A stretch of 64,000 nucleotides of DNA from the NCBI GenBank assembly GCA_002256115.1, contig NKIK01000007.1, positions 60,799 through 124,798 of the forward strand, written 5' to 3'. The notes under the pieces are model-generated. The model had not been told where the DNA came from, ran no database searches, and saw only the letters and a list, made by a program, of their open reading frames with translations. Positions 42,208 through 51,041 of this stretch are shown piece by piece (position 1 is the stretch's first letter; every line of letters starts with the position of its first letter). The stretch comes from Burkholderiales bacterium PBB3. Its GTDB lineage: Bacteria > Pseudomonadota > Gammaproteobacteria > Burkholderiales > Burkholderiaceae_C. Made by a program: the position numbers and the translations under genes.

Positions 42208-45200
42208 ATGAATAACGCCGAGGCAGAAATCATCCCCTATCACACTTCTTCAGTGCCTGAAACTGGGGCGGTGCTTGTTTTTGCACCGCATCCGGATGAT
42301 GAGGTGTTTGGATGCGGTGGCGCACTTCTTTTGCATGTTCAAAATGGTCAAAAGACCAGAGTCATATTATTGACCGCTGGTGACGGCGGCGGGGAAAACG
42401 GTTCAGATGATCGGTATGCAGAGTTGCGCATGGTTGAAAGCAAATCTGCCGCCTTAGTCTTGGGTATGCCAGAACCAGTATGTTGGGGACTCAAGGATAG
42501 AAGCTTAGCGTACGGGGAGCCTTTTGTTCAGCGCATCATGGATGCGATTTGCGAAAGTGGCGCCTCTATCATCTATGCGCCATCGCTCTGGGAGGTTCAT
42601 CCAGACCACAGAGCAACCGCGATGTCGGTTGTAGAAGCTGTGCGTAGATTAGGTGGTCAATCGCAGTTGCTCCTATATGAAGTGAGTGCGCCACTGAGGC
42701 CAAATAAGTTAATAGATATTTCATCAGTATGGGATAGAAAAGCAGATGCCATGCAGTGCTTCCCGAGTCAAAATTCAAATTTGGCTTATCCTGACTTCGT
42801 CTATGCGTTGAACCGCTTCCGCGCTTTGACTTTAGATAAATCGGTAACTACTGCAGAGGGCTATGAGTGGTATGCCGCAGAGTCTCTTAACCTGCCGGCG
42901 CAAAGTCCTTTTGGATCCGAGCGATCTAAGTTGTGGGCTCGTGGTGTTCCTACTATTGCGTCCGATGTGCCTCAGATCTCAGTCGTCATACGTACGAAAA
43001 TGCGTTCGACATTAGCATCAGCCATAGATTCAGTTGTCGCGCAGACTTATGCCAATATTGAGCTTGTTCTAGTGGACGTCGCAGGGAATGGTTTGGTCGA
43101 CCTTGACTTGACGGATGTTCCTTTCCCTGTCCGTATCGCGAGTGAACATCAACAATTGAGTCGATCTAGGGCGGCAAACGTCGGATTGAAGGCTGCCTCA
43201 GGGCAGTTCTGTATTTTTCTTGATGATGACGATTGGTTCTATCCGGATCATATAAGTAAGCTGGCTCAATTCTTGGTTTACAACCCCGCATTGATGGCTG
43301 TTCACACCGGAGTTGTTTGTGTAGACGGCGCGGGGCAATCAACAGGCGTAATCTTTGACTTCCCCTATGCCGCAAGAGAGCTTGCATACGGCAATTTCAT
43401 GCCAATTCACGGCGTTATGTTTAGTCGTAGTCTCATTGATCGTGGCTGTCTTTTCGATGAGAGATTCGACATTTATGAAGATTGGGATTTTTGGCAGCAA
43501 GTTGAAACCCATACACCGTTTGGATTTGTGTCCGGTGTATCCGCCGCATACAGGATTGACGCCCTTAGCGGTGCTGGCGTAAGACTTGATCAAGAACTAG
43601 CAAAGCGGGCGACTGCTCAAATGTATTCTAAGTGGTCAGTCGTTCAGTCTGATGTCGTCTTTCAAGAGCTTGTTTCTAGAGCCCTTGCGCGTCGCCATTT
43701 GAGTCGATCTGTGGATTTTCTGCAATCAGAAATGGCTGAAAAAAACACCACCATTCGTTTTTTGTCTGACAAGCTTGTGGCTAGCGAGGAGCGTGCTGCA
43801 ATGGCTGTTCATGAAGCCAACTCAGCACGGCAAGATGCGGATCATTTTAGAAGAGCCCATGATCTTGCATGTGCGGATCGCGAGTTTGCAAAAGGGGCAA
43901 AAGACAATGCCATTTTGCAGATCGCTATCGCACACAACGAATCTTTACAGGCTTATGCTGAGCTTGGGCTTGCACGTGCGGAGTCCAAGAACGCAAGGGA
44001 GGCAGAAGCGCATGCCCAGGAGGTGTTGGCAGATTTACGGGGGTTGTTCGATAGGAAAAAGGACGAGTTGGAATTGTTGGCTAAAAGTGTCGAATCACTT
44101 TCAGCTGATTTGGCTTCAAGCCGCGATAACTATTTCAAGTTGCAGATTGAATTTACAGAAAACACTGCAAATAGTGCAGTGCAACGCAAGCACTTAGATA
44201 ATGTATTAAAGCAACAGGCGGCAATGTTAAGTGAGCTTGAGCGAGTGCGCTCTGAGCGGCAAGAATTAAATGAACTTGTAGAAGTACAAGCGCTTGAGTC
44301 GGCTGATCGGCAAGCATTGATAACGCACCAACAGTCTGTCATTGAAGAAATGCAAGCAAGCAATTCCTGGAAGATAACAAGCCCGATGCGGGCTGTGAGC
44401 CGTAGAGCTACAAGGTTGCGCACTATTTTTCAGGCCGTCAAGCTCGGTCACCAAAAGCAAATGCCTTGGCTGCAAATTATCGCAAGATCCTTTGCGGTAT
44501 TGCGGACGGAAGGCGTTCAAGGACTGAAGCGTCGTGTAATTCGCTTAAACAGCAATGACTTTGAACCTCCTTCGCTGGCGACATCCCTGCCCGGCTCTCA
44601 AGCCGCTATCGGCAGTTACGCCGAATGGGTAGAAAAATTTGATAGCTTTAACGATTCCCAGATGGCGTCGCTTTATGTAGACGTAAGACGGTTGACTCAA
44701 AAACCACTTATCTCCTTGGTCATGCCTGTCCACAATACGGTTGAAGAAGATCTAGTTCGTGCCATTGAATCCGTTGTCAGTCAAGTTTACACAAATTGGG
44801 AGTTGTGTATTTGTGACGACGCATCCACTGCGCCACACGTCAAAGATGTTTTGCGGAGATATGAAGAGAGCAACTCTAAGATTCGTGTTCGTTATCAGAG
44901 CATAAATGGTCACATATCAAAAGCTACAAATGAAGCAATTGGTATGGTGACTGGGAAATACGTAGCCTTTTTCGACCATGATGATCAACTCAGTCCGCAC
45001 GCGCTACTGAGATTGGTCGAATACATCGAAAAGTTTCCGCATGCGATGGTTTTTTATTCCGATGAAGACAAAATTGATACAACTGGGTATCGTTTTGATC
45101 CATATTTCAAATCTGATTTCAATCTTGGTCTATTGCGGTCACATAACTATATGTGCCACTTTGCTGTCTATGAGGTGGGCTTTTTGCTTCGTCTTGGCGG

Positions 45201-46326
45201 ACTCAGTATCGGATTGGAGGGGGCTCAAGATTACGATCTTGCGCTGAGAGCCGTTGATGCTACTGCTGCTGCAAACATTGTGCACGTGCCACATGTGTTG
45301 TATCACTGGAGGACCGCAGTGGGTAGCACGGCATCTGGGCACTCCGAAAAGTCATATGCATTTACAGCAGGACAGCGGGCACTGGATGCTCACTATGTCA
45401 GAAGAGGGTTGCCGGCAAGCGCCGCCGAGGCACCCGAAGCTGGTGGCATGTATCGCACTCGCTGGCATTTGCCTTACCCACTTCCACTGGTGAGTATCGT
45501 TATACCTACTCGCAACGGAGAAGTCATTCTGCGCCAGTGTCTCGATAGCTTGCAGCAGACAACGTATGACAACTACGAAATCGTCGTTGTAGATAACGGC
45601 AGTGATGATCCTGCGACGATTGAAATGCTTAAGAGTCGTGAGCTAGAAGGGGAAATTCGGGTGCTGCGCGATGACAGGCCGTTTAATTTTTCCGCGTTGA
45701 ACAATCGAGCAGTAAAGGAGCTAGCCCAAGGCGACTTTGTTTTGTTGCTCAACAATGACGTCGAAGTCATCAATCGTGATTGGCTATCGGAGATGGTTGG
45801 GTGTGCCATAGAGGAGGGGATAGGTTGCGTTGGCGCTAGACTTTGGTACCCAGATGGGCGCCTACAACACGCTGGCATTATCTTGGTTTGTGGTGTAGCT
45901 GGTCACGCCCACAAGTATTTTCCACGTGGACATCATGGCTACATGGGGCGGGCAGTGTTATCTCAAGACATGATTGGGGTCACAGCCGCATGCTTGCTTG
46001 TCAAACGAAATGTTTATTTGGAGGTGGGTGGTCTCGACGAGGGGCTAGCTGTTGCGTTCAATGACGTTGACTTTTGCTTAAAAGTGCATAGTGCCGGGTA
46101 CCGCAACCACTTCACCCCGTACGCTGAACTCATTCATCACGAGTCGGTCACGCGGGGATATGAGGACACACCTGAAAAGCAGCGAAGATTTCGTTTGGAA
46201 ATCGAAAAAATGCAGGCACGCTGGCCCATATTGTTAGCGCATGAGGACCCGTACTACAGCCCCAATCTGACGGCATCCGCAGAGGATTTCTCCTTGGCGT
46301 GGCCACCACGCCGCATATTGCCATGA
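42208..46326 (+). CDS. Giant PIG-L deacetylase / triple glycosyltransferase protein
   Basis: A 1372-residue cytoplasmic protein (ATG 42208; a TTG at 42184 is possible). Order: PIG-L/LmbE deacetylase (about 15-200) with FAPHPDDEVFGCGGA and EVHPDHRAT zinc motifs; a first GT2 domain (about 257-460) with CIFLDDDDWF; a long coiled coil (about 500-720); a second GT2 (about 833-1070) with LISLVMPVHN, CDDASTAPHV and FFDHDDQLS; and a third GT2 (about 1093-1350) with VSIVIPTRNG, VVDNGSDDPAT and LLLNNDVEV. Such proteins can build a repeating glycan, with N-deacetylation as an extra step. It ends overlapping the next gene (ATGA). Sugar specificity cannot be read. Confidence 0.88.
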   Translation: MNNAEAEIIPYHTSSVPETGAVLVFAPHPDDEVFGCGGALLLHVQNGQKTRVILLTAGDGGGENGSDDRYAELRMVESKSAALVLGMPEPVCWGLKDRSLAYGEPFVQRIMDAICESGASIIYAPSLWEVHPDHRATAMSVVEAVRRLGGQSQLLLYEVSAPLRPNKLIDISSVWDRKADAMQCFPSQNSNLAYPDFVYALNRFRALTLDKSVTTAEGYEWYAAESLNLPAQSPFGSERSKLWARGVPTIASDVPQISVVIRTKMRSTLASAIDSVVAQTYANIELVLVDVAGNGLVDLDLTDVPFPVRIASEHQQLSRSRAANVGLKAASGQFCIFLDDDDWFYPDHISKLAQFLVYNPALMAVHTGVVCVDGAGQSTGVIFDFPYAARELAYGNFMPIHGVMFSRSLIDRGCLFDERFDIYEDWDFWQQVETHTPFGFVSGVSAAYRIDALSGAGVRLDQELAKRATAQMYSKWSVVQSDVVFQELVSRALARRHLSRSVDFLQSEMAEKNTTIRFLSDKLVASEERAAMAVHEANSARQDADHFRRAHDLACADREFAKGAKDNAILQIAIAHNESLQAYAELGLARAESKNAREAEAHAQEVLADLRGLFDRKKDELELLAKSVESLSADLASSRDNYFKLQIEFTENTANSAVQRKHLDNVLKQQAAMLSELERVRSERQELNELVEVQALESADRQALITHQQSVIEEMQASNSWKITSPMRAVSRRATRLRTIFQAVKLGHQKQMPWLQIIARSFAVLRTEGVQGLKRRVIRLNSNDFEPPSLATSLPGSQAAIGSYAEWVEKFDSFNDSQMASLYVDVRRLTQKPLISLVMPVHNTVEEDLVRAIESVVSQVYTNWELCICDDASTAPHVKDVLRRYEESNSKIRVRYQSINGHISKATNEAIGMVTGKYVAFFDHDDQLSPHALLRLVEYIEKFPHAMVFYSDEDKIDTTGYRFDPYFKSDFNLGLLRSHNYMCHFAVYEVGFLLRLGGLSIGLEGAQDYDLALRAVDATAAANIVHVPHVLYHWRTAVGSTASGHSEKSYAFTAGQRALDAHYVRRGLPASAAEAPEAGGMYRTRWHLPYPLPLVSIVIPTRNGEVILRQCLDSLQQTTYDNYEIVVVDNGSDDPATIEMLKSRELEGEIRVLRDDRPFNFSALNNRAVKELAQGDFVLLLNNDVEVINRDWLSEMVGCAIEEGIGCVGARLWYPDGRLQHAGIILVCGVAGHAHKYFPRGHHGYMGRAVLSQDMIGVTAACLLVKRNVYLEVGGLDEGLAVAFNDVDFCLKVHSAGYRNHFTPYAELIHHESVTRGYEDTPEKQRRFRLEIEKMQARWPILLAHEDPYYSPNLTASAEDFSLAWPPRRILP

Positions 46327-48875
46327 TGATTCACTACGCAGATGGGCTGGAAGAGTCCAAATATGAGCGCTTTGCTCGTCTTTTGCCGGTCTTGGCGTGC
46401 CCCAAGTGTTCAGGCGGGCTATTGCAACAGCAAAACCTACTTGGTTGCAATAAATGTGACTCCAAATACCCCGTGCGCGCATGGGTCCCAATTCTCTTGC
46501 CGAGCGGTGTTGCAGACTTAGGTGCTGCAACAATTTCCGAAGACGATCTCGTGTCAAGGCACCCTTACAGCGCCAGTGCTAGCGATATCATCACGGCTCA
46601 CAAAGATGGGCTGGTATTGGATTTGGGAGCCGGAGGTAAGCTTGATCGTTACTTTAATGTTGTTCAGATAGATATTTTTCGCTACCCTGCGGTTGATGTC
46701 GTCGCCTCTGCGGATCGGTTGCCCTTCGCTGACAATACATTTGATGCGGTGGTGAGCCAAGCGGTATTTGAACATTTGCAGTATCCGGAGTGGGCTGTTG
46801 CAGAAATTCGCCGCGTGCTTAAAGTTGGCGGTATTGCGAAGATAGACACCGCCTTTCTGCAGCCAGAACACGGCTATCCCCACCACTTTTTCAACGCTAC
46901 AGAGTCGGGTCTGCGTCATTGGTTTCGGGATTTCGACATTGTGTGGAGTGGGGTGGAGCCATTTCAACAACCGAAGTGGGCATTGCATTGGTTTCTTGGC
47001 GTTTACCTTGACTACATGGGGCCTGTGCATGCAGCAGCTTTGCGCAGCATGTCAGTAGGTGACCTAACCGAAATGCTACAGCGGCACGCATCAGGGGGAA
47101 CGCGTGCGTCTGATTCGCAAGCGGTTGAAGCGCTTGACTCGCTCCCCGAAAGATTCCAAAGAGTATTGGCTGCGGGAGTATCAGTGCGTGCTGTAAACCG
47201 TCCCAAGTTATCTGCACCCATTTTGGGCTCAGATGCGATTCTGCCTCGATCGGTTGATCGAGAAAGAGAAATGGAGTTGTTGCGCGCCGAGCAACTGCTG
47301 ATGAGCAAGGACACACTCGCGCTGCAAGAGCGACTGCAAAGCGTGAGTCTAAAGGCGGATTACTTGTTTCAGTTTTCGCCTGGCTTGGATCGGTCAGTAG
47401 TGACACTCTCAGATGTAGTAGGCCCAAAGGCTGTCTATCTAGACACATTAGCGACTGGCCCATATTTGGGTGGTGGGCAGACAAAGCCATTTGCAACAAT
47501 AGTGGTCAATCCGCCGAATGTATCGAGCTTGCTAGACACTTTCTTCTCCCTTGTGGCACAAACTTTTAGTGGTTGGCAGCTTCTCATTATTTTGGGGAAG
47601 GAAGCCCGGCCGACGTTAAGTGGCATTGCATCGCGACTAACTAAATTGGATGGGCGAGTCAAAGTTCACTCTGGGGAGTCTCAGCCAACCATTGTCGGGC
47701 TCGCTGACGGTGAGTATTGTCTGCATTTGAGATCTGGTGCAACTTTGATTTCCAATGCCTTGGAAGAGGTGGTTACCGCCGCGAGATTTACGCCGGGCAT
47801 TTCTGGCGTAAGCTTTGACTATGAGAGATATCCTGACGATAGCCCTCATGCTATCCAATGTCATGCTCAGGGCCCGTGGGGCCTAGAGCGACATTACGTT
47901 GAAGCCCATGCCTGCTTCTTCAAAGCTCCATTCTCAGTTGCCATTGAAGATAGAGTCGGGAAGTTTTCCCATATCTCGCTACCTCTTATGAGGCTTCCTA
48001 ATGATAACGAAAGGCGTATTTCATCGCTAAAAGCCAAGGCGCTCTATCTGGTAGAGCAAAACTTAGCGCGTTCTACTGACTTGTTGGATATCAAAGCAGA
48101 CTTAGATGACATTGCTAGAGAACTCCGGCAGTTGGCAGACGATACTGCTAACTACCTATCTCAGTTCTATCCGGAATCTAGAAATCCTAGTGAGTTGACA
48201 TTTGGTGCGTGGATCAGGCGCAATCTATCTCGTACGCTTAGGAATCGCCTGCCCATTAAGTGGTGGCAGTTAATCCAGAAACTCGCCAGTAGAGGCCAGA
48301 GCGCCACTGTTCGGCTGGGAGGCGAGTCTCCATTCGCCACTTTCTTACTTGAGCCGAAGTCTGCAACTGGGCTGATTAGTACGTTCTTCTCGTTGGTCCA
48401 TCAATCCTACTCGGGCTGGCAGCTTGTGTTGATCGAGAACCACGACCAGAGCCCTGCTGTTCGGCGAGCGATCTTTGACTTCAAGGCTTTAGACGCGCGG
48501 ATCGTGGTGGTAAACGGAGCAGATCACATAAAAAAAACAGAGCAAATTGAAGCCTACACACGAGGTGAGTACTGCATGCAGCTAACGGACGGTGTCACAG
48601 TTCGGTTTCATTGTTTGGAGAAGGTCGTTGCACTTGTAAGAGACAACCTTGAACCAGATGAAGTGGTGTGCGACTATGAGTTTGCGGGGCTTCGCGCTAG
48701 CCCAAGCTTGCGTTGTTACAATTTCAGCCCGACAGCTCAATTGTCTGGGAGGCAGGCTAACGCATTCAATGGAATACTCATCAGGCGAGGGCATGATTGC
48801 GTGTCGGTAGAGCAAAAACGCAGAACTGTATATATGCCCAAGGTCCTGTTCCATATTTCCCGTTGGGGTGCGTAG
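46323..48875 (+). CDS. Zinc-ribbon methyltransferase with two degenerate GT-like domains
   Basis: An 850-residue protein; ATG 46323 overlaps the previous stop, although GTG 46299 is open. The N-terminus has a Trm112-like zinc ribbon (CPKCSGGL ... CNKCDSKYPV), then a class I methyltransferase (LVLDLGAGGKLDRYF, FDAVVSQAVFEHLQYPEWAV). The C-terminal half has two similar blocks, PFATIVVNPPNVSSLLDTFF (near 387) and PFATFLLEPKSATGLISTFF (near 668), each followed by a SGWQLL/SGWQLV strand. They look like GT-A folds but lack the DxD: the equivalent sites read HLRSGAT and QLTDGVT. Probably a glycan-modifying enzyme with binding modules. Confidence 0.8.
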   Translation: MMIHYADGLEESKYERFARLLPVLACPKCSGGLLQQQNLLGCNKCDSKYPVRAWVPILLPSGVADLGAATISEDDLVSRHPYSASASDIITAHKDGLVLDLGAGGKLDRYFNVVQIDIFRYPAVDVVASADRLPFADNTFDAVVSQAVFEHLQYPEWAVAEIRRVLKVGGIAKIDTAFLQPEHGYPHHFFNATESGLRHWFRDFDIVWSGVEPFQQPKWALHWFLGVYLDYMGPVHAAALRSMSVGDLTEMLQRHASGGTRASDSQAVEALDSLPERFQRVLAAGVSVRAVNRPKLSAPILGSDAILPRSVDREREMELLRAEQLLMSKDTLALQERLQSVSLKADYLFQFSPGLDRSVVTLSDVVGPKAVYLDTLATGPYLGGGQTKPFATIVVNPPNVSSLLDTFFSLVAQTFSGWQLLIILGKEARPTLSGIASRLTKLDGRVKVHSGESQPTIVGLADGEYCLHLRSGATLISNALEEVVTAARFTPGISGVSFDYERYPDDSPHAIQCHAQGPWGLERHYVEAHACFFKAPFSVAIEDRVGKFSHISLPLMRLPNDNERRISSLKAKALYLVEQNLARSTDLLDIKADLDDIARELRQLADDTANYLSQFYPESRNPSELTFGAWIRRNLSRTLRNRLPIKWWQLIQKLASRGQSATVRLGGESPFATFLLEPKSATGLISTFFSLVHQSYSGWQLVLIENHDQSPAVRRAIFDFKALDARIVVVNGADHIKKTEQIEAYTRGEYCMQLTDGVTVRFHCLEKVVALVRDNLEPDEVVCDYEFAGLRASPSLRCYNFSPTAQLSGRQANAFNGILIRRGHDCVSVEQKRRTVYMPKVLFHISRWGA

Positions 48876-48933
48876 CGGGTCGACGGGCGCTTAGCAAGTT
48901 TAATAGTATGCAGATGGATTCCAATGAGGTTGT

Positions 48934-49419
48934 ATGAAAATTGAGAGAGCTTGTCTGAGTGTTTGCCTTGTATTTGCCGTTGCTGGGCTCGCCGGGTGTT
49001 CTGGTTCGACCCCTTTGCTGCAGGCAGAATCCAGGGTTAGCCCTCTTGAAGTTAAATTCGCGGACCCGAGTGCGGAACAAGAGTTGGTAAAGGTTGGGTT
49101 GCTGTCTACTTTTAAGTTCTACTGGCAATCTCATCGAGACCGTAATTGGTCGTCGCGTTTCCCTTTGGAAAACCTGAAGCAGAACATATCAGAGAAATTT
49201 TATGTGGCCTATTACGAAAGAGCTTGGCTGCTCAAAACCGTTGTGGTGAGAAGCGTTACATCAAGTACTCAAACTGCTGCAATCAATATTGCAGTTACTC
49301 TGACTAATCCAGAGACAAATCAGGACGCTGTGTTTGAGACGATCGAGGCTTGGACCCTCGTAGGGGATAAGTGGATGCATGAAGTGAGCGATCCAATGCT
49401 CTCTGGGACAAAGCAATAA
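48934..49419 (+). CDS. Lipoprotein of unknown function
   Basis: A 161-residue predicted lipoprotein: the signal ends in a lipobox at Cys22 (AGLAGC). The mature part has no recognised domain; it holds an aromatic-rich stretch (FKFYWQSHRDRNWSSRFPLE, FYVAYYERAWLL) and a beta-rich end (AAINIAVTLTNPETNQDAVF). It lies after the methyltransferase/GT-like gene and before the large exported protein. It may be an outer-membrane helper of the secretion system; this is inference from position only. Confidence 0.7.
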   Translation: MKIERACLSVCLVFAVAGLAGCSGSTPLLQAESRVSPLEVKFADPSAEQELVKVGLLSTFKFYWQSHRDRNWSSRFPLENLKQNISEKFYVAYYERAWLLKTVVVRSVTSSTQTAAINIAVTLTNPETNQDAVFETIEAWTLVGDKWMHEVSDPMLSGTKQ

Positions 49420-49678
49420 CGCTGGTCAAATGGCGCTGATGGCTTGTTGCTCGCTGACAACGATTTGTGTGAACTTGTGATCGCAAACACAAATATTGCG
49501 GGTAAAGCATTGGAACTGCCCTACCATTGAGTAACATTGGTCAACAGTCTGAAGTCCTGAAAAAAACTCGATGTTCACAGGGTGGATTGTTGAACTTTCT
49601 GGTGTAAACTATCTGCGGCAATAAGCGTGGGCTTGCTCAGGTTCTTTTTGTTTAATTCTTTTTTGGAGATTTCACGTG
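49420..49678 (+). promoter_or_regulatory. Long upstream region of the large exported protein
   Basis: About 260 bases without a gene ahead of a gene with a strong terminator. A TTGAAC (49590-49595) and AT-rich sequence after it may be a promoter, but no well-spaced -10 was found. GGAG (49665-49668) is the ribosome site. Confidence 0.35.
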
Positions 49679-50923
49679 ATGAAGAAAAAATTTCTTGCTG
49701 CAGCCATTGGCGCGATGCTAATTGGTGGTTCGGCTATGGCGGTTGAGGTTGCTCATGGCGGCAAGGGTGACCTTCTGATTGCTCCCATGGTGATGACTGG
49801 TGGTGGTTGGACTTCAGAAATGAAGGTCGTCAACACTTCGACAGTTGACTCTGCGGTCGCTAAGGTCGTTTTTCATGCACCAGACAACAGCGCTGAATTG
49901 CTGGACTTTTTGATTTTCCTGAGCCCCGGCGACGTTTGGGTTGGTACATTGTCAAGCAATGGCACAACGACAACGATGACCAGCACTGATGACTCGTCTT
50001 TGACAGTCACTAGCAATGGTAATGGTTGCCCCTCCCGCACTGGTACAGCTGGCCTCACAGCGAACTTCTCGGTTGGCTACACAATGGCCTACGCAAACAT
50101 TTTCGAAACACGCATGATGCGCGGTTTGCCAACAGTGGCTGGTACTACTGGTAGCCCAGTTGTTACTAAGGCGTCGATTTTGGCTGCTTACTCCGACGCT
50201 TGCGTCGCTGGAACTGCAATCACAACCGCAAGCACCGACAACGTGTTGACTGGTGCTGTGAAGCTGTCCAACCCACTGAACGGCAACATGTTGGTTTTGC
50301 CAATGACAACGTTCGCTAACTACGACAACTTCAGCTACCATGATGTCGGAAGCTACACAGGTTTCGACTCTAACTTGGCTAACACAACTAAGGCTGCTTT
50401 GGAAGATGCATTCTGGTCGTCTGACTTCGTTGTTCCTTACAACAACGCAGCCGGTCAGTTCACATTCGGTACTGTTACTTTCCCGACTAAAGAAGCCTTC
50501 ACACGTTCCATCGGTGGCTCTCAGTACTCTCCATTCCCAGGCTCTCCACGCGTTGGCTTCGCTATTCGTGACGAGCAAGAGAATTTGTTGACTGCTGTGA
50601 TCCCAGGTTGTACCGTTTCTCCTTGCCCGATCAATGATCCATTGGTCTTGGCATTCCCTAACGAACTGAATGTGTTCCAAGTTGCAACAGGTGTTAAGAC
50701 TACATCTAGCGCTTCTGTTGGTACAGAAGGCTTCACAAAGGGATGGGTTAACGTTGCAGTCGCCTCTGAGCCATCTATCGTTCGTAGCAAGACAGGTAAC
50801 AACAACTTCGGAATGATTGGTCTGCCAGCTTTGGCTACCTACATTCAGTGGAACTTTGTTGGTAGCGCACTGCAAGGTGCATGGAACTATGCTCCAGCAA
50901 CATTCACACCAGGTAACAACTAA
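49679..50923 (+). CDS. Exported beta-rich protein, candidate surface protein/T2SS cargo
   Basis: A 414-residue protein; ATG 49679 (a GTG directly before is also possible). A clean signal peptide (MKKKFLAAAIGAMLIGGSAM, cleaved near AVEV) is followed by a long region rich in Thr, Ser, Asn, Gly and Val, with KGDLLIAPMVMTGGGW and FHAPDNSAELLDFLIFLSPG as the most distinctive parts and two Cys pairs (VTSNGNGCPS, PGCTVSPCP). I do not know the family firmly; it resembles secreted surface-coat proteins. Gene isolation, the long upstream region and a strong terminator suggest high expression. Proximity to the T2SS and glycan genes makes it a candidate substrate. Confidence 0.75.
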   Translation: MKKKFLAAAIGAMLIGGSAMAVEVAHGGKGDLLIAPMVMTGGGWTSEMKVVNTSTVDSAVAKVVFHAPDNSAELLDFLIFLSPGDVWVGTLSSNGTTTTMTSTDDSSLTVTSNGNGCPSRTGTAGLTANFSVGYTMAYANIFETRMMRGLPTVAGTTGSPVVTKASILAAYSDACVAGTAITTASTDNVLTGAVKLSNPLNGNMLVLPMTTFANYDNFSYHDVGSYTGFDSNLANTTKAALEDAFWSSDFVVPYNNAAGQFTFGTVTFPTKEAFTRSIGGSQYSPFPGSPRVGFAIRDEQENLLTAVIPGCTVSPCPINDPLVLAFPNELNVFQVATGVKTTSSASVGTEGFTKGWVNVAVASEPSIVRSKTGNNNFGMIGLPALATYIQWNFVGSALQGAWNYAPATFTPGNN

Positions 50924-50943
50924 TCTCTGATTAGTTCGCCTTG

Positions 50944-50977
50944 AAAAACGCCAAGGTAACACTTGGCGTTTTTTTTT
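50944..50977 (+). terminator. Strong rho-independent terminator
   Basis: Perfect 12-base stem AAAAACGCCAAG / CTTGGCGTTTTT with a 6-base loop and a run of nine T's, ending the transcript of the exported protein. Confidence 0.92.
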
Positions 50978-51041
50978 CAATAAAATTTGTGCTGGCAAAG
51001 TCAATCATTGGCCAGCAGATAATCTCTACAGAGCGAAAATC

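Noticed and set aside
48934..49419. Lipoprotein considered as a GspS pilotin
   Set aside because: No sequence feature supports it beyond the lipobox and location; left as unknown.
49952..51004. 350-codon open frame on the minus strand
   Set aside because: Antisense to the exported protein and its terminator; rich in Cys/Trp/Arg as expected for a shadow.
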